DNA of 64,000 nt from an uncultured Pelagibacteraceae bacterium. GTDB lineage: Bacteria; Pseudomonadota; Alphaproteobacteria; Pelagibacterales; Pelagibacteraceae. A program made the translations under genes and the position numbers. Below are positions 8,365 through 17,752 of this stretch, piece after piece. The notes beneath the pieces are model-generated. The model was not told where the DNA came from, did not search any database, and saw only the letters and a program-made list of their open reading frames with translations. Location: assembly GCA_902633185.1 (NCBI GenBank), contig CACPFN010000004.1, forward strand, positions 1 to 64,000, in the 5' to 3' direction. Position 1 is the first letter of the stretch. Each line of letters starts with the position of its first letter.

Positions 8365-9294
8365 CTACAATCTAGCACCTATTTGTTGTATTACTCTTGA
8401 TGACATCTCTCGCCCTTTATTTAGACTTTCAGATGTACTTAAATTATTTAAATTTCCGTGTAAAAAACCTGCAGCAAATAAGTCTCCTGCGCCAGTAAGA
8501 TCTTTAATGTTTAAGTTATTTTCAATTCCGTTTTCAACAATTTCTTCGCCATTTATTGATATAGCTCCTTTCTCTCCTCTAGTAATAACAACTAATTTTT
8601 TTAAATTCTTTCCAAAATTAATTACATCTTTAAAATCTTTAGCATCAATTAATGACATCATTTCCTGTTCGTTAGCAAATGTTATATCTAACTTATTTTT
8701 AACCAAATCTAAAAAATGTGGTTTGTGTCTATCTACACAAAATTGATCCGATAATGACATTGCTACCTTATTTGCGCTTTTGATGGCTTTTTCAAATGCT
8801 TTTTTTGGATCACCTTCGTCCCACAAATAACCCTCTAAAAATATCATTTCAGAATTCTTAACAATATTAGCATCTACATCGTTTTCGTTAATTTTTCCTG
8901 CTGTTCCAAGATATGTACACATTGTTCTCTCTGAGTCTGGAGTTACTAAAATTAAACATGTTCCAGTTGGTAATTCTTCTTTCTTCTTCATATAAAAATA
9001 TTCAACGTTTTCTGATTTTAGACCGGCTTCATATTTACCACCTAGTTCATCATCACTCACTTTTCCAATAAAACCAGACTTGTTTCCAAGTTGAGATAAT
9101 CCAACAATTGAATTTGCTACTGAACCACCCGAAATAGTTTTTTCAATTTTTAAATGTGACAACATTGATTTAAATTCCTTGTCATCAAAAATAAGCTTCA
9201 TCGTACCTTTTGTTAAGTTATTTTGATTAATGAAGTTTTCATCAACTTTACAAATTACATCTACGATTGCATTCCCTATTCCTAAAATTTTCAT
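8365..9294 (-). CDS. PfkB-family carbohydrate/nucleoside kinase (adenosine-kinase-like)
   Basis: A 309-residue ribokinase-fold enzyme. Residues 1-15 hold the first strand, LGIGNAIVDVICKV; the substrate-binding glycine segment SGGSVANSIVGLSQLG follows near residue 56; the second PfkB signature DLTGAGDLFAAGFLHG, with the catalytic Asp, is near residue 265. This arrangement matches the adenosine-kinase-like or sugar kinases of alphaproteobacteria; the substrate cannot be decided from sequence alone. One base separates its start from the nth stop, so it belongs to the dapB-nth-kinase-oxygenase run. Confidence 0.9.
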   Translation of the reverse strand: MKILGIGNAIVDVICKVDENFINQNNLTKGTMKLIFDDKEFKSMLSHLKIEKTISGGSVANSIVGLSQLGNKSGFIGKVSDDELGGKYEAGLKSENVEYFYMKKKEELPTGTCLILVTPDSERTMCTYLGTAGKINENDVDANIVKNSEMIFLEGYLWDEGDPKKAFEKAIKSANKVAMSLSDQFCVDRHKPHFLDLVKNKLDITFANEQEMMSLIDAKDFKDVINFGKNLKKLVVITRGEKGAISINGEEIVENGIENNLNIKDLTGAGDLFAAGFLHGNLNNLSTSESLNKGREMSSRVIQQIGARL

Positions 9295-9295
9295 A

Positions 9296-9949
9296 TTATG
9301 CTTTTTTAGTTTTAATTGGTTTTTTTCTTTTAGGATAACAAGAAGTGCAAATTTTACAAGAAATTCCGTAACACTCCCTAGCTTTACAATATTCTCTCCC
9401 GTAATAAATTATTTGAAGATGGAGTTTATTCCAATATTTTTTTGGGAATAAACGCTTTAAATCTTCCTCTGTTTGAACAACATTTTTTCCATTAGTTAAA
9501 CCCCATCGTTGAGCAAGTCTATGTATATGTGTATCTATTGGAAATGCAGGATATCCAAAACCTTGAGACATAACTACACTGGCAGTTTTGTGACCCACTC
9601 CAGGTAACTCTTCTAATTCCTCAAATGTTTTTGGAACTTTACTATCATATTTTTCAACTAAGGTTTTTGAAAGATTATAAATACTTTTAGCTTTAATTCT
9701 AAATATACCTATACTTCTTATTAGTTTTTCAATTTTCTTTCTTCCGAGTTTAACGAAATGCTCAGGTTTGTTATATTTTGGATAAATACTTTTTGTAACA
9801 TTATTAACATTTACATCTGTGCACTGAGCCGAAAGAAGAACAGATACCAAAAGTGTAAATATATTTCTATGTTTTAAAGGAATAGGAGTTGTTGGATAAG
9901 TTTTATTGAGTATTTTTAAAACTATTTTAGCTCTCTGAACCTCATTCAT
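9296..9949 (-). CDS. nth: Endonuclease III
   Basis: A DNA glycosylase/AP lyase that removes oxidised pyrimidines. The 217-residue product has the helix-hairpin-helix ELPGVGHKTASVV with the catalytic Lys, and the catalytic Asp in FPIDTHIHRL. A C-terminal cysteine cluster, CKARECYGISCKICTSC, should ligate the [4Fe-4S] cluster, but its spacing (C-x4-C-x4-C-x2-C-x2-C) differs from the classical C-x6-C-x2-C-x5-C and it holds five cysteines. The gene overlaps the dapB stop by one base, so the two are probably co-translated. Confidence 0.95.
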   Translation of the reverse strand: MNEVQRAKIVLKILNKTYPTTPIPLKHRNIFTLLVSVLLSAQCTDVNVNNVTKSIYPKYNKPEHFVKLGRKKIEKLIRSIGIFRIKAKSIYNLSKTLVEKYDSKVPKTFEELEELPGVGHKTASVVMSQGFGYPAFPIDTHIHRLAQRWGLTNGKNVVQTEEDLKRLFPKKYWNKLHLQIIYYGREYCKARECYGISCKICTSCYPKRKKPIKTKKA

Positions 9950-10725
9950 TATCTAAAATTCAGAAGATTCCTCATTGAATATAGGCCCGGTTTTTTATTA
10001 ATTAACCATTTCGCAGCAGTTATTGCTCCATCTGAATATAAAGCTCTATCAAAAGCTTCGTGGTTTAGTTTTATAATTTCTTTTCCACTTGAAAAAGTAA
10101 CCTCGTGTTCTCCAATAATTTCGCCTTTTCTAATTGAATTGAAATTAATTTTTTTTCCATAAGGAAAATTTTTTTTATTAAAATATTTTTTTCCCATCAA
10201 TTTATAAAAATCTTTTTTTTTTCCAACAGCGATTCCTTTTCCAAGCATCAAAGCAGTACCTGATGGATGATCTTTTTTATGTTTGTGATGAACTTCAAAA
10301 ACTTTACTTAAATAATTAGTTCCCAGTGATGCAGATGTAATTTCTGTAAGATACATTAGTAAATTAATTCCAAGGCTCATATTTCCTGCTTTTAAAATCG
10401 GAATTTTTTTAGAAAACTTTTTTATTAAATCTTCTTCTTTTTTTGTAAAACCTGTTGTTCCAATTACTACTCTTTTTTTGAGTTTTGCAGCTATTTTTAA
10501 AACTTCTAATGTACATTTTGGAATTGTGAAATCTATTATAACATTCGCTTTGCTAAAAGCTTTTTCAGTATTTAATTCAGGTCTAATCCCTCTAATTTTT
10601 TTATTTATATGTCTACTTTCAGTGAGAGCAACTAATTTAGTAGACTTGTCTTTAATAGCAGATTTAATGAGCTGTTGACCCATTCTTCCCATACACCCTG
10701 TTATGCCTAAGTTAATTTTACCCAT
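9949..10725 (-). CDS. dapB: 4-hydroxy-tetrahydrodipicolinate reductase
   Basis: DapB catalyses the second step of the diaminopimelate/lysine branch, using NAD(P)H. The N-terminal Rossmann motif reads GITGCMGRMGQQL and the signature EVHHKHKKDHPSGTAL contains the catalytic His pair, Lys and the substrate-binding Ser-Gly-Thr. The length of 258 residues is slightly short of the usual 265-275. It follows dnaJ, an arrangement common in alphaproteobacteria (grpE-dnaK-dnaJ-dapB). The partner gene lysA is elsewhere in the window, at 55.5 kb. Confidence 0.97.
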   Translation of the reverse strand: MGKINLGITGCMGRMGQQLIKSAIKDKSTKLVALTESRHINKKIRGIRPELNTEKAFSKANVIIDFTIPKCTLEVLKIAAKLKKRVVIGTTGFTKKEEDLIKKFSKKIPILKAGNMSLGINLLMYLTEITSASLGTNYLSKVFEVHHKHKKDHPSGTALMLGKGIAVGKKKDFYKLMGKKYFNKKNFPYGKKINFNSIRKGEIIGEHEVTFSSGKEIIKLNHEAFDRALYSDGAITAAKWLINKKPGLYSMRNLLNFR

Positions 10726-10752
10726 TCTTAAGATTTAGATTAGCACTATTGA

Positions 10753-11877
10753 TTAGTTTTTCCAGAAACTTTTAGCTTTTTGAAAAAACTTCCTAATACT
10801 TGGGTTAGATTTTTCATTCTCAATTTCTCTAAATTTTTCTAATAATTCTTTCTGCTGTTTATTTAATGATATAGGAACTTCAGTGTTTACTTGTACGTAA
10901 AGGTCCCCAAAGTCATTCCCTCTCATGTAAGGCATTCCTTTTCCTCTTAACCTAAATTGTTTACCACTTTGAGTTCCTGCTGGAATTTTAATTTTAGCTT
11001 TTCCTCCGTCAATTGTTGGAATTTCAATAGATGTTCCGAGGGCAGCATCTGCAATAGAAATTGGACACTCGAAAAATAAGTTTTCATCGGATCTTTTAAA
11101 TAAGTCATGAGAATAAACATTTATAAATAAGTATAAATCACCACTACTACTGCCTCTTGATCCAGCCTCTCCTTTTCCTGAAAGTCTAATTCTGGTTCCA
11201 TCATCCACACCTTTTGGAATAGTAACAGATAATCTTTTTGATGCTTGTTTTTTACCTTGTCCATTACAACTAGAGCAAGGATGAGTGATTTCCTCTCCTG
11301 CACCTCCACATTGAGGACATGTTTGTTGGACTGTGAAAAAACCTTGGCTTGATCTTACTTGACCATGACCACCACACATAGAACATACTCCAGCTTGATG
11401 ACCAGGTTTTGAGCCCGACCCACTACAAGTATCACATTTTTCAGATGTAGAAAATTTTATATCTTGTTTCTTTCCAGAAAAAGCCTCTTCCAAAGATATT
11501 GATAAATCATATCTTAAGTCTGATCCTCTATTATTTGATCTTCTTGATCTACGACCTCCTCCAAAGCCTTCTCCAAAAAAATCTTCAAAAATATCAGAGA
11601 AATGATTTGAAAAATCAAAATTTCCAAAACCACCTCTTCCACCACCTCCATTTTCGAAAGCTGCGTGACCAAAATTATCATAATTTTGTTTACGCTCAGA
11701 ATTGGAAAGCACGTGATAAGCCTCAGATGCTTCTTTAAATTTTTCTTCAGCGCCTTTATCCCCTTTATTTTTATCTGGATGATGTTTTACTGCTAGCTTT
11801 CTGTAAGCTGATTTTATTTGTTCTGGAGAAGCACTTTTATTTACACCTAATACTTCGTAATAATCTCTTTTTGCCAT
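10753..11877 (-). CDS. dnaJ: Chaperone DnaJ (Hsp40)
   Basis: The 374-residue co-chaperone stimulates DnaK ATPase and delivers substrates. Residues 1-70 form the J domain with the HPD motif in KHHPDKN. A Gly/Phe-rich stretch follows (about 75-120), then the zinc domain with four CxxCxGxG repeats: [24 protein letters not shown] and CSSCNGQG. The C-terminal substrate-binding domains complete a full-length protein. It lies 28 bases after dnaK in the same direction. Confidence 0.99.
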   Translation of the reverse strand: MAKRDYYEVLGVNKSASPEQIKSAYRKLAVKHHPDKNKGDKGAEEKFKEASEAYHVLSNSERKQNYDNFGHAAFENGGGGRGGFGNFDFSNHFSDIFEDFFGEGFGGGRRSRRSNNRGSDLRYDLSISLEEAFSGKKQDIKFSTSEKCDTCSGSGSKPGHQAGVCSMCGGHGQVRSSQGFFTVQQTCPQCGGAGEEITHPCSSCNGQGKKQASKRLSVTIPKGVDDGTRIRLSGKGEAGSRGSSSGDLYLFINVYSHDLFKRSDENLFFECPISIADAALGTSIEIPTIDGGKAKIKIPAGTQSGKQFRLRGKGMPYMRGNDFGDLYVQVNTEVPISLNKQQKELLEKFREIENEKSNPSIRKFFQKAKSFWKN

Positions 11878-11905
11878 AACATGTTATAGACAAACAGTTG
11901 TTTTG

Positions 11906-13828
11906 TTAGGCGCTTTTTTCTTTATTCTCGTCTTTTACTTCTTCAAAATCTGCATCAACAACGTTATCGTCTTTCGTATCTTCTTTCTTTGCGTCTTTTG
12001 GAGCATCTTCAGGTTTTGCACTTTGTTGTGATTTATAGATTGCTTCACCTAATTTCATAGATGCCTGAACTAAATCTTGCGTTTTTTTCTTAATTTCTTC
12101 AACATCTGTTCCTTTAAGAGCATTTCTCAAATTTGCTGATGCATCTTCAATTGCTTTTTTATCTGCATCGGAAACTTTACTTCCGTGTTCTTTTAAATTT
12201 TTTTCAGTTGAATGAATCAGTGTATCTGCTTGATTTCTCGCATCAACAGCTTCTCTTTTCTTTTTATCTTCTTCTTTATTTGACTCTGCATCTTTTACCA
12301 TTTGACTAATTTCTTCATCGCTTAATCCTCCAGATGCTTGAATTTGAATTTTTTGCTCTTTACCAGTTCCTTTATCTTTAGCTGATACATTAACTATTCC
12401 ATTTGCATCAATATCAAATGTTACTTCAATTTGTGGAACACCTCTTGGTGCTGGAGCTATACCAACTAATTCAAAATTTCCTAAAACTTTGTTATCTGAT
12501 GCCATTTCTCTTTCACCTTGAAGAACTCTGATTGATACAGCAGGTTGATTATCTTCAGCAGTTGAAAATACTTGGCTCTTTTTTGTTGGAATTGTTGTAT
12601 TTTTATCAATCAATTTTGTTGATACACCACCTAATGTTTCTATTCCTAACGATAATGGAGTTACATCTAAAAGTAACACATCTTTTACATCACCTTGTAA
12701 CACACCTGCTTGAATTGCAGCGCCCATAGCAACAACTTCATCAGGGTTTACAGATTTGTTAGGATCCTTTCCGAAGAAATTTTTTACTTCTTCTATAACT
12801 TTTGGCATTCTTGTCATACCACCGACTAGGACTATTTCATCTACTTCGCTTGCAGATAAGCCTGCATCTTTTAGAGCAGTTTTGCATGGTGGAATTGTTC
12901 TTGAAATCAGATCTTCGACTAATGCCTCTAATTTAGCTCTAGTCATTTTCAAGTTAATATGTTTTGGTCCAGTTTTATCAGCAGTAATAAAAGGAAGATT
13001 TATCTCAGTTTGTGTTGCAGATGATAATTCTATTTTTGCTTTTTCTGCAGCTTCTTTTAATCTCTGCAAAGCTAATTTATCTGATTTTAAATCAATACCG
13101 TTTTCTTTTTTAAATTCTGAAAGCAAATATTCTACTATTGCATTATCAAAATCCTCTCCACCTAAAAAAGTATCACCATTGGTTGATTTTACTTCGAATA
13201 CACCGTCGCCCAATTCTAGAATTGAAACATCAAATGTTCCACCGCCTAGATCGTAAACAGCTATTTTTTTATTAGCTTTTTTATCTAAACCATAAGCTAG
13301 AGATGCTGCCGTTGGTTCATTTATAATTCTTAGAACCTCAAGGCCTGCTATTTTACCTGCATCTTTAGTAGCTTGTCTCTGAGCATCATTAAAATATGCT
13401 GGAACAGTAATAACCGCTTGTTTTACTTCTGAACCTAAATATTTTTCTGCTGTTTCTTTCATTTTTTGAAGTGTGAAAGCTGAAATTTGAGATGGTGAAT
13501 ATTTTTGGCCTTTTGCCTCAATCCATGCATCTCCCTTATCAGAATTAACTATTTTAAAAGGAGCAGTTTCAACATCTTTTTTTACTGTTGGGTCTTCAAA
13601 ATTTCTTCCAATTAATCTTTTAACTGCAAATATTGTATTTTCAGGATTTGTAACAGCTTGTCTTTTCGCAGGTTGGCCTATTAATTTTTCTCCTTCATCA
13701 GTAAATGCAACAACCGAAGGTGTAGTTCTCGCTCCTTCAGCATTTTCTAAAACCTTTGCTTGTGTTCCTTCCATAACAGCAACACAAGAATTTGTCGTAC
13801 CTAAATCTATCCCTATAACTTTACTCAT
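11906..13828 (-). CDS. dnaK: Chaperone DnaK (Hsp70)
   Basis: A 640-residue ATP-dependent chaperone. The ATPase domain starts [15 protein letters not shown], with the phosphate loops [14 protein letters not shown] and [12 protein letters not shown]; the linker [19 protein letters not shown] leads into the substrate-binding domain and helical lid. The protein ends in a charged tail containing VVDADFEEV, the normal co-chaperone-binding end. It sits between grpE (62-base gap) and dnaJ. The grpE-dnaK gap may hold a heat-shock promoter, but I could not settle on one by eye. Confidence 0.99.
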   Translation of the reverse strand: MSKVIGIDLGTTNSCVAVMEGTQAKVLENAEGARTTPSVVAFTDEGEKLIGQPAKRQAVTNPENTIFAVKRLIGRNFEDPTVKKDVETAPFKIVNSDKGDAWIEAKGQKYSPSQISAFTLQKMKETAEKYLGSEVKQAVITVPAYFNDAQRQATKDAGKIAGLEVLRIINEPTAASLAYGLDKKANKKIAVYDLGGGTFDVSILELGDGVFEVKSTNGDTFLGGEDFDNAIVEYLLSEFKKENGIDLKSDKLALQRLKEAAEKAKIELSSATQTEINLPFITADKTGPKHINLKMTRAKLEALVEDLISRTIPPCKTALKDAGLSASEVDEIVLVGGMTRMPKVIEEVKNFFGKDPNKSVNPDEVVAMGAAIQAGVLQGDVKDVLLLDVTPLSLGIETLGGVSTKLIDKNTTIPTKKSQVFSTAEDNQPAVSIRVLQGEREMASDNKVLGNFELVGIAPAPRGVPQIEVTFDIDANGIVNVSAKDKGTGKEQKIQIQASGGLSDEEISQMVKDAESNKEEDKKKREAVDARNQADTLIHSTEKNLKEHGSKVSDADKKAIEDASANLRNALKGTDVEEIKKKTQDLVQASMKLGEAIYKSQQSAKPEDAPKDAKKEDTKDDNVVDADFEEVKDENKEKSA

Positions 13829-13889
13829 ATTTGTTCCTACTTGATGCTCATATAAGTGTTAATTTCACAACTACAACCATAATAAACAA

Positions 13890-14528
13890 TTAATTTTTTA
13901 CCTCTTTTACCTGATTTTCTTGGTTTTTTTGCTTATCCTCTTTCTCTTTAACTTTTTTTTTTGATACAGCTACTAACGAAGGTCTTAGTAACCTATCTTT
14001 CATCATAAAACCTTTTTGAATTTCTTGAACTATTGTTCCTTGGTCTTTTGTATCATCTTCAACTTCCATCATAGCTTGATGTAAATTTGGATCTAACTTT
14101 TCATTAATTGCTTTAATTGGTTCAATATTATTTTTTTTGAAAATTGAAATCATATCTTTATTAATTATATCAATATGCCCTATTAATTTTTTAAGTGTGT
14201 CTTTATCTTTTATAGATTCATCACTTTCCAGTGTTTGTTTTGATCTCTCCAAATTATCCAAAAGATTAAGTGTTTCTCTTGCGAATGAAAATCCACCATA
14301 TTCAAAAGCTTCATCTTTTTCTTTTTCAAATCTTCTCCTTTGATTTTCCATTTCGGCAAATGTTCTAGCAACTTTATCTTTAAGGTTTGTAATTTCATCT
14401 TCAGGCGAAAGCTGTTCCACTTCTTCTTTTTTTTCAGTCTCATCCTGGGCCTGTTTTTCTGTGCTTGACTCTGAGTTTTCGTCTTTTAAATTTTTATCTT
14501 TCTTATTTTGTGATTCTTCTTTTTCCAT
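13890..14528 (-). CDS. grpE: GrpE nucleotide-exchange factor
   Basis: GrpE releases ADP from DnaK. The 212-residue protein has a long charged N-terminus rich in Glu, Lys and Gln (residues 1-45), a coiled-coil dimerisation helix including NLKDKVARTFAEMENQRRR, and a C-terminal beta domain around GFMMKDRLLRPSLVAVSK, which contacts DnaK. A lysine/glutamine-rich tail follows. It is the first gene of grpE-dnaK-dnaJ-dapB and is divergent from rdgB across only 36 bases. I see no hrcA next to it. Confidence 0.96.
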   Translation of the reverse strand: MEKEESQNKKDKNLKDENSESSTEKQAQDETEKKEEVEQLSPEDEITNLKDKVARTFAEMENQRRRFEKEKDEAFEYGGFSFARETLNLLDNLERSKQTLESDESIKDKDTLKKLIGHIDIINKDMISIFKKNNIEPIKAINEKLDPNLHQAMMEVEDDTKDQGTIVQEIQKGFMMKDRLLRPSLVAVSKKKVKEKEDKQKNQENQVKEVKN

Positions 14529-14564
14529 TACAGTCTATATGGTAAGAAATTTATGAAATTCTAG

Positions 14565-15167
14565 ATGTTAAAAAAAAAAAATAAAGAAATTGTAGTTGGG
14601 TCAAATAATGAGGGAAAAATAAAAGAAATTAAAGATTTACTGCCCAAATACTACACTATTACCTCTCCAAAAGACTATGGCCTTAAAAGCCCTAAAGAAA
14701 ATGGAAATAATTTTTTAAAAAATTCTTTAATAAAAGCAAAGTATTTTTCAAAAAAAACAAAAAAAATTTGTATCGCAGATGACTCTGGGCTTGAAATTGA
14801 CTTACTAAATAATCAACCAGGTATTTATTCAGCAAGATGGGGTGGAAAAAAGGGTGATTTTAGTTTGGCAATATCCAAAGTATATCAAAAGTTATCGAAA
14901 GTAGATAGAAACTGGAAGTCAAAAAAAATTAAAGCAAGATTTATTTGTGCACTAACTATTTATGGATTAAAAAAAAATCCTATTCAATCATTAGGAATTA
15001 TTAATGGCAAAATTTCAAAAAAGAAAATTGGAAATAAAGGTTTTGGCTATGATCCAATTTTTATCCCTGAAAATAAAAAACTTACATTTGGTCAAATGAG
15101 TCAAAAGTTAAAATTTAAAAACGATCACCGAGCAAAAGCTTTTAAAAAAATTAAAAAATTTCTTTAA
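14565..15167 (+). CDS. rdgB: RdgB/HAM1 dITP/XTP pyrophosphatase
   Basis: A house-cleaning enzyme that hydrolyses deaminated purine triphosphates such as ITP and XTP. The 200-residue protein begins with the motif VVGSNNEGKIKEIKDLL, followed by ADDSGLEID (acidic metal site), GIYSARWGG and, near the end, GFGYDPIF and FGQMS, all typical. The final FKNDHRAKAFKKI supplies the usual substrate-binding S/D-HR element. The 3' end overlaps the convergent periplasmic-binding-protein gene by 17 bases. Confidence 0.96.
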   Translation: MLKKKNKEIVVGSNNEGKIKEIKDLLPKYYTITSPKDYGLKSPKENGNNFLKNSLIKAKYFSKKTKKICIADDSGLEIDLLNNQPGIYSARWGGKKGDFSLAISKVYQKLSKVDRNWKSKKIKARFICALTIYGLKKNPIQSLGIINGKISKKKIGNKGFGYDPIFIPENKKLTFGQMSQKLKFKNDHRAKAFKKIKKFL

Positions 15168-16308
15168 AACTTTTGTCTTTTATTTCATAAAAGTTTAATT
15201 GGTGGGTGATTGTTTTTTTATTTATTTCGAAGACTCCTATTTTTCCTTTAAATTTATTTTGTTCGATAAATAAATTTTCATTAGTTTTAAAATCATTATT
15301 TATTAATAAGTAATATACCAAACCTATTAGGTCATAACTTAAAAAAGAAATTTGATTTGGTGTGTTTTTGAAGTTTTGAATATATTCTTTTTTAAATATC
15401 TCATAATTATCTTTATTTATTGATGGGAAATATATTGGATGCAATGAAGTTTCCTTTAAAAGACTTTCATCAAACCATTGATTCAACGTAATGTATTTTA
15501 CTCTTTTGGAAGACACATCTGTATATAATAAAGATGTGGCAACACTTTTTAAACTTTCACTAAAATCAGCTATTATTACTGAATCAAAATTAATGAAACC
15601 CAAAGTATCTTTTTTCTTTAATTCATCAATTTTTTTTTTTTTATTGAAAGAATTTGAATTTTCTATCCTTTTAATTTCGTTTTTTAAGTTTTGTTTTCTT
15701 TGTTGATACCTTGTTAAATCTTCTATTTGTTTCGTTAGCAATGTTGGGTCTTTGCTGTAGACAAATTCTTCTTTTAACAATAAGTTTGATTTTTCAATAG
15801 CCTCTTCTATTTCTTTTTTATACTCTGTTTCGGGAACTAAAAATATCGTATTTTTTAAATTATTTTCACTTAAATATTTTTTAATTGTATTTATTTGTGA
15901 TATCGCATTTACTCCTGAGGAAATTACATTTTTTGGATTATTTCTAATTTTGTTTGTAAAAGATAAGAATGTAACTTCATTTAGTTCGTCTAAATATTTA
16001 TTACTCTCATTGAATACTGGTCCAATAATTATTTTTATTCCATTATTGTAGAGCTCATTTGATACTTTTAATGCATCTATTGGGTTTGCTTTTGTATCTT
16101 TGGGTACAACTGTTATTCTGTCATCATTAATTTTATTTAACGCCATTCTTGTAGACTTAAGAATTGAATTACCAATATATGAATATTCACCTGTTAAAGG
16201 TACAATTAATCCTATTTTGATTTTCTCATCTGAAATTGCTTTAAGTTGAGATAAAACGATTATAAGAAAAACTTTTAAAACTATGATATATAATTTTCTC
16301 ATCGTCAT
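15151..16308 (-). CDS. Periplasmic binding protein, type 1 (LpoA/branched-chain-binding-like)
   Basis: A 385-residue protein with an N-terminal signal peptide (about residues 1-27) and then the start of a type-1 periplasmic-binding domain, KIKIGLIVPLTGEYSYIGNS. IIGPVFNESNKYLDEL and LSYDLIGLVYYLL fit the same fold. Its position, head-to-head with rsmI and beside a BON lipoprotein, mirrors the rsmI-lpoA-dolP neighbourhood of gammaproteobacteria, suggesting an LpoA-like activator of penicillin-binding proteins rather than a transporter subunit; no ABC genes lie nearby. The start could be codon 3 (16302). The gap to the rsmI start is three bases. Confidence 0.78.
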   Translation of the reverse strand: MTMRKLYIIVLKVFLIIVLSQLKAISDEKIKIGLIVPLTGEYSYIGNSILKSTRMALNKINDDRITVVPKDTKANPIDALKVSNELYNNGIKIIIGPVFNESNKYLDELNEVTFLSFTNKIRNNPKNVISSGVNAISQINTIKKYLSENNLKNTIFLVPETEYKKEIEEAIEKSNLLLKEEFVYSKDPTLLTKQIEDLTRYQQRKQNLKNEIKRIENSNSFNKKKKIDELKKKDTLGFINFDSVIIADFSESLKSVATSLLYTDVSSKRVKYITLNQWFDESLLKETSLHPIYFPSINKDNYEIFKKEYIQNFKNTPNQISFLSYDLIGLVYYLLINNDFKTNENLFIEQNKFKGKIGVFEINKKTITHQLNFYEIKDKSFKEIF

Positions 16309-16311
16309 TAA

Positions 16312-17169
16312 ATGTATAATTTTGAATTAAATGATAATTTAAAACCTGGGCTATATTGTGTTTCAACACCAATAGGAAATTTGGGAGATATTACTTTAAG
16401 AGCTTTATACATACTTAAAAAATCAGACGTGATTTTGTCAGAAGATACAAGAGTTTCAAGTAAACTATTAGCTAGATTTAATATAAATACAAAATTATTG
16501 TCCAATCACAAATTTAATGAAAAAAAAAATATTAAAAATGTATTAAATTTACTAAAAGAAAATAAAATAATTTCTGTCATTTCAGATGCAGGTACTCCAA
16601 CAATCTCAGATCCAGGTGGAATCTTGATAAATGAATGCATCAAAAATAAGATTAATATATTTCCAGTTCCAGGATCTTCTGCTGCTACAGCAGCTGTTTC
16701 TATAAGCGGCTTTTCAAACAATTTCTTCTTTTGTGGTTTTTTACCTGATAAAAAGTTGCAAATTGAACAACTTTTTCAAAAGATATCTAATTTAAATTAC
16801 TCAATTGTTTTTTTTATTTCACCAAAAAAAATAAAAAAAATCATTAATCAAATCCAAAAATATTTTAATGATAGAGATATTTTAATTACTAGAGAAATGA
16901 CAAAATTGCATGAGGAATATATTAGAGACAAGGTTTCAAACCTTAATAATATTAAAATAATGGAAAAAGGTGAGGTAACCGTAGTTATATCAGAAAATTC
17001 AAATTTAGAAAAAAGGTTACAAGTAATTGAAGAATCGGTTAAAAAAAAAATTGTCAAACTTTTAAAAAAAATGTCAATTAAAGATATAACATCTAAAATT
17101 AGCAGGGAAAATAATATATCAAAAAGAATTGTTTATGATTATTGTTTGAAGAAAAAAAATGAAATTTAG
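16312..17169 (+). CDS. rsmI: 16S rRNA (cytidine-1402 2'-O)-methyltransferase RsmI
   Basis: RsmI methylates the ribose of C1402 in the decoding centre. The 285-residue protein has the tetrapyrrole-methylase fold: GLYCVSTPIGNLGDITLRAL at the N-terminus, ILSEDTRVSSKLL, then SDAGTPTISDPGG and FPVPGSSAATAAVSISGF, which form the AdoMet site. The C-terminal lysine-rich helical extension is usual. The first 10 bases of the following BON gene overlap its end, so the two are co-transcribed. Confidence 0.96.
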   Translation: MYNFELNDNLKPGLYCVSTPIGNLGDITLRALYILKKSDVILSEDTRVSSKLLARFNINTKLLSNHKFNEKKNIKNVLNLLKENKIISVISDAGTPTISDPGGILINECIKNKINIFPVPGSSAATAAVSISGFSNNFFFCGFLPDKKLQIEQLFQKISNLNYSIVFFISPKKIKKIINQIQKYFNDRDILITREMTKLHEEYIRDKVSNLNNIKIMEKGEVTVVISENSNLEKRLQVIEESVKKKIVKLLKKMSIKDITSKISRENNISKRIVYDYCLKKKNEI

Positions 17170-17752
17170 AAATTTAATATTAATAATAACTTTTATTCTA
17201 ATTTCAGGATGTGTTGGTTATTCATCTACTGGAGTTTTGGGCACAGGAGTTTCAGTTGCAATGGACCCTAGAACCATTGGTACACAAATTGATGACTCTT
17301 TAATGCAAAAAAATTTGAGGGCTAAATTAATATTAATGAATAGTGGTTATTTGCTCAGAGTAAAGACAAAGGTCCTTGATGGTAGAATATTTATTACAGG
17401 CAAAGTGGACACGGTAGAAGAAAAATTAAAAATCACAAAGCTTGGTTGGGAAATAAAAGGAGCAAGATCAGTAAAAAACGATTTAAAAATAAAAGAAAAT
17501 TTTAACTTTAAACAAGCAGCTAAAGATGTGCTTATAACTTCTCAATTAAGAACCGCAATGATTGCCAATAAAAAAATAAAGTCTGCAAATTATGATATCG
17601 ATACATATAAGAAAATAATTTATGTCTATGGTATTTCTCAGAATGAAGTAGAAAGGGCTGAAGTTATAAACGAAGCAAAAAAAGTCCTTGATGTTGAAGA
17701 TGTAGTTATAAGCATTTTTTTAGTTGAGGATTTGAGAGTTGTAAAAAACTAA
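17159..17752 (+). CDS. BON-domain lipoprotein (DolP/YraP-like)
   Basis: A 197-residue lipoprotein with lipobox LISGC (Cys18). The mature part contains two BON domains: one around LLRVKTKVLDGRIFITGKV and a second around ANYDIDTYKKIIYVYGIS. BON lipoproteins of the DolP type support outer-membrane integrity and bind anionic phospholipids. Next to rsmI and an LpoA-like protein it reproduces a conserved envelope neighbourhood. Its stop overlaps the convergent maeB stop by four bases. Confidence 0.88.
   Translation: MKFRNLILIITFILISGCVGYSSTGVLGTGVSVAMDPRTIGTQIDDSLMQKNLRAKLILMNSGYLLRVKTKVLDGRIFITGKVDTVEEKLKITKLGWEIKGARSVKNDLKIKENFNFKQAAKDVLITSQLRTAMIANKKIKSANYDIDTYKKIIYVYGISQNEVERAEVINEAKKVLDVEDVVISIFLVEDLRVVKN

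Noticed and set aside
12756-13256. 166-residue plus-strand frame opposite dnaK
   Set aside because: It lies wholly antisense to the well-conserved dnaK ATPase domain; long antisense frames are usual opposite highly expressed, codon-biased genes.
13829-13889. Heat-shock (sigma-32) promoter between grpE and dnaK
   Set aside because: TTGTGA-like and TATATG-like words are present, but no pair has acceptable spacing and sequence; not supported by eye.
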